A stretch of 64,000 nt of DNA. Source: JABCZH01 sp963803775. Its GTDB lineage: Bacteria; Acidobacteriota; Terriglobia; Terriglobales; Acidobacteriaceae. A model generated the notes under the pieces. The model saw only the letters and a program-made list of their open reading frames with translations, searched no databases and was not told the origin of the DNA. The stretch is taken from contig CAWDNS010000003.1 in NCBI GenBank assembly GCA_963803775.1, forward strand, positions 248,001 to 312,000. Direction: 5' to 3'. Of the stretch, positions 62,734-64,000 are shown one piece after another; position 1 is the stretch's first letter, and each line of letters starts with the position of its first letter. A program made the translations under genes and the position numbers.

Positions 62734-63918
62734 GTGATCCCTTCCCTACGCCAGCAGTTCAACGAGCGCTTCACTCCCGCAAAATATCAGGCGTTTCTCA
62801 AGCGGATGGCGGAGCGCTGTGGGGCGCCGGTGGAGTTCCGCCTGGCGGAAACCCCATGTTTTTTCCCCAAGGCATTGCTGGAGCAGATGGCGCGATATGG
62901 CGCCGAACTGATTCATCAGCTTGAAACTCCGGAATACCGCAAGGCATCATCCAGGGCGATTCCGCCGGAATTCAATGTGTCCAACGAGACCCCGCATCCC
63001 ATGTTCATCCAGGTGGATTTCGGGCTGGTGAAGGATGCCTCCGGCGCATTGCAGCCCAAGTTGGTCGAGTTGCAGGGCTTCCCTTCTCTCTACGCGTATC
63101 AGGCAGTGCTCTCGCAGGTGTACCAGGAAGTTTTCGGACTCGACAAAGACTTGCGCTATCTACATGGAGGAATAGATTGGGAAAGCTACCAGGCGCTGCT
63201 GCGGCAAGCAATCGTCGGCAAACACGATCCGAAGAATGTGATTCTGATGGAGATTGACCCGCTGCATCAGAAGACGCTGCCGGATTTCCTGGTAACAGAG
63301 AAGCTGCTAGGGATCCCGACCGTCGAGATCACTGAGATTGAGAAGCAGGGCCGAAAGTTGTTTTACAAGAAAGATGGCAAGCAGATTCCGATCCGGCGCA
63401 TCTACAACCGAGCGATCGTGGATGAATTGGTGCGAAAGAAGCTGAAGCTCAACTTCCGGTTTGATGAAGAGCTGGATGTCGAGTGGGCGGGACATCCGAA
63501 CTGGTACTTTCGCATGAGCAAGTTCTCGCTTCCCTACCTGCGGCATGAATCTGTCCCTAAGACGTATTTCCTGGATCGAGTGTCAGAGCTGCCGGACTTG
63601 AAAAAGTTTGTACTGAAGCCCTTGTTCTCGTTCGCCGGCTTGGGAGTCTTGATCAATCCCACGAAAGAAGACCTGGCAGCCATCCCCACAGAGAAACGCG
63701 GCGATTACATCCTGCAAGAACGAATGGAATTCGAGCCAGTCATCGAAACCCCATTTGGCGGCACCAAGGCCGAGATTCGCATCATGTATATCTGGGTCGA
63801 CAAGCTGCTGCCGGTGTTGACCATCGTGCGCATGGGACGAGGCAAGATGATGGGCGTCGACCACAATAAGAATATGGAGTGGGTGGGAAGCTCGGCAGCC
63901 TTTTATCCGGCCTTTTAG
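62734..63918 (+). CDS. Second ATP-grasp-like protein
   Basis: The 394-residue product starts with GTG two bases after the aminopeptidase stop. Its C-terminal 120 residues show ATP-grasp features: KFVLKPLFSFAGLGVLINP (Lys and glycine loop), YILQERMEFEP, TKAEIRIMYIWVDKLLPVL and GRGKMMGVDHNKN. The first 200 residues (FTPAKYQAFLKRMAERCG, PHPMFIQVDFGLV, LVELQGFPSLYAYQ) have no family I can name. It differs from the first ATP-grasp gene and may act on a different acceptor. It ends the cluster; a small gap and the end of a GloVer-repeat gene follow on the other strand. Confidence 0.8.
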   Translation: MIPSLRQQFNERFTPAKYQAFLKRMAERCGAPVEFRLAETPCFFPKALLEQMARYGAELIHQLETPEYRKASSRAIPPEFNVSNETPHPMFIQVDFGLVKDASGALQPKLVELQGFPSLYAYQAVLSQVYQEVFGLDKDLRYLHGGIDWESYQALLRQAIVGKHDPKNVILMEIDPLHQKTLPDFLVTEKLLGIPTVEITEIEKQGRKLFYKKDGKQIPIRRIYNRAIVDELVRKKLKLNFRFDEELDVEWAGHPNWYFRMSKFSLPYLRHESVPKTYFLDRVSELPDLKKFVLKPLFSFAGLGVLINPTKEDLAAIPTEKRGDYILQERMEFEPVIETPFGGTKAEIRIMYIWVDKLLPVLTIVRMGRGKMMGVDHNKNMEWVGSSAAFYPAF

Positions 63919-63962
63919 CCAATTGCCCACCTTCTGCGCAATTCTCGATCAGAAAAAAATGG

Positions 63963-64000
63963 TTATGAGATCACATGGAACGGCACATTGCTGGTCAGCG
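63963..64000 (-). CDS. C-terminus of a GloVer-repeat protein (cut by window edge)
   Basis: On the minus strand the last codons read LTSNVPFHVIS then TAA (63965-63963). This matches the last residues of the GloVer-repeat protein at 30098-31648 (LTSNVPFHVIP) almost exactly, so a second paralogue begins beyond the right edge. Only 11 codons plus the stop are visible. Confidence 0.6.
   Translation of the reverse strand, partial: LTSNVPFHVIS

Overview
The window looks like part of an Acidobacteriota chromosome, probably a Terriglobia relative. This is inference: no rRNA gene is present to test it. It rests on moderately high GC and on gene content: eukaryotic-type Ser/Thr kinases fused to TolB-like propellers or TPR arrays, SpoIIE-type phosphatases, GloVer-repeat secreted proteins, type IV pilin arrays, TMTC-like membrane/TPR proteins and YVTN propellers. 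Short intergenic palindromes built on ACCACAGAG/CTCTGTGGT add to the impression. No tRNA, rRNA, CRISPR array, prophage or insertion sequence was recognised.

Layout. 1-5.9 kb: the start of a TolC-family gene (cut by the window edge), a kinase-propeller gene, a LacD-type aldolase, an SDR enzyme, and a VapBC pair whose toxin is broken. 5.9-16.4 kb: mostly housekeeping genes (guaA, leuS, nfo, an OmpA-like protein, aroF) plus small envelope proteins and an orphan that may be UDG-like. 16.4-26.2 kb: secA (three apparent frameshifts), a fused acyl-activating enzyme/ACP/acyltransferase, two Xer recombinases, a DUF72 protein and a stand-alone LigD-type polymerase. 26.3-33 kb: a paired M16 protease operon, a GloVer-repeat protein and a radical-SAM protein. 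33-39.7 kb: two SpoIIE-type phosphatases and a TPR kinase in a row. 39.7-50.4 kb: a Rieske oxygenase, four tandem pilin genes, an ABC-2 operon, a TMTC-like protein, a methyltransferase and an intact toxin-antitoxin pair. 50.4-58.1 kb: a LolA-like gene and a type IV pilus/type II secretion assembly operon (pilC, pilB, pilM, pilN, pilO, pilP-like, Gly/Ser-rich pseudopilin). 58.6-63.9 kb: a tight co-directional run of esterase, ATP-grasp ligase, YbdK-type carboxylate-amine ligase, M29-like aminopeptidase and a second ATP-grasp protein.

How the genes fit together. The pilin array and the assembly operon are about 7 kb apart on the same strand and probably supply subunits and inner-membrane machinery of one surface system. 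PilT, PilD and the secretin are not in the window. The kinase and its two phosphatase neighbours suggest a local phosphorylation switch. The last five genes look like a pathway that makes and trims or releases a small amide- or peptide-linked compound. This is the best candidate for an uncharacterised system.

Caution on sequence quality. Single-base frame breaks occur in genes expected to be intact (secA, pilB, the acyl-activating fusion). At least one lies in a homopolymer, so sequencing or assembly error is a serious explanation for them, and possibly for the broken vapC.
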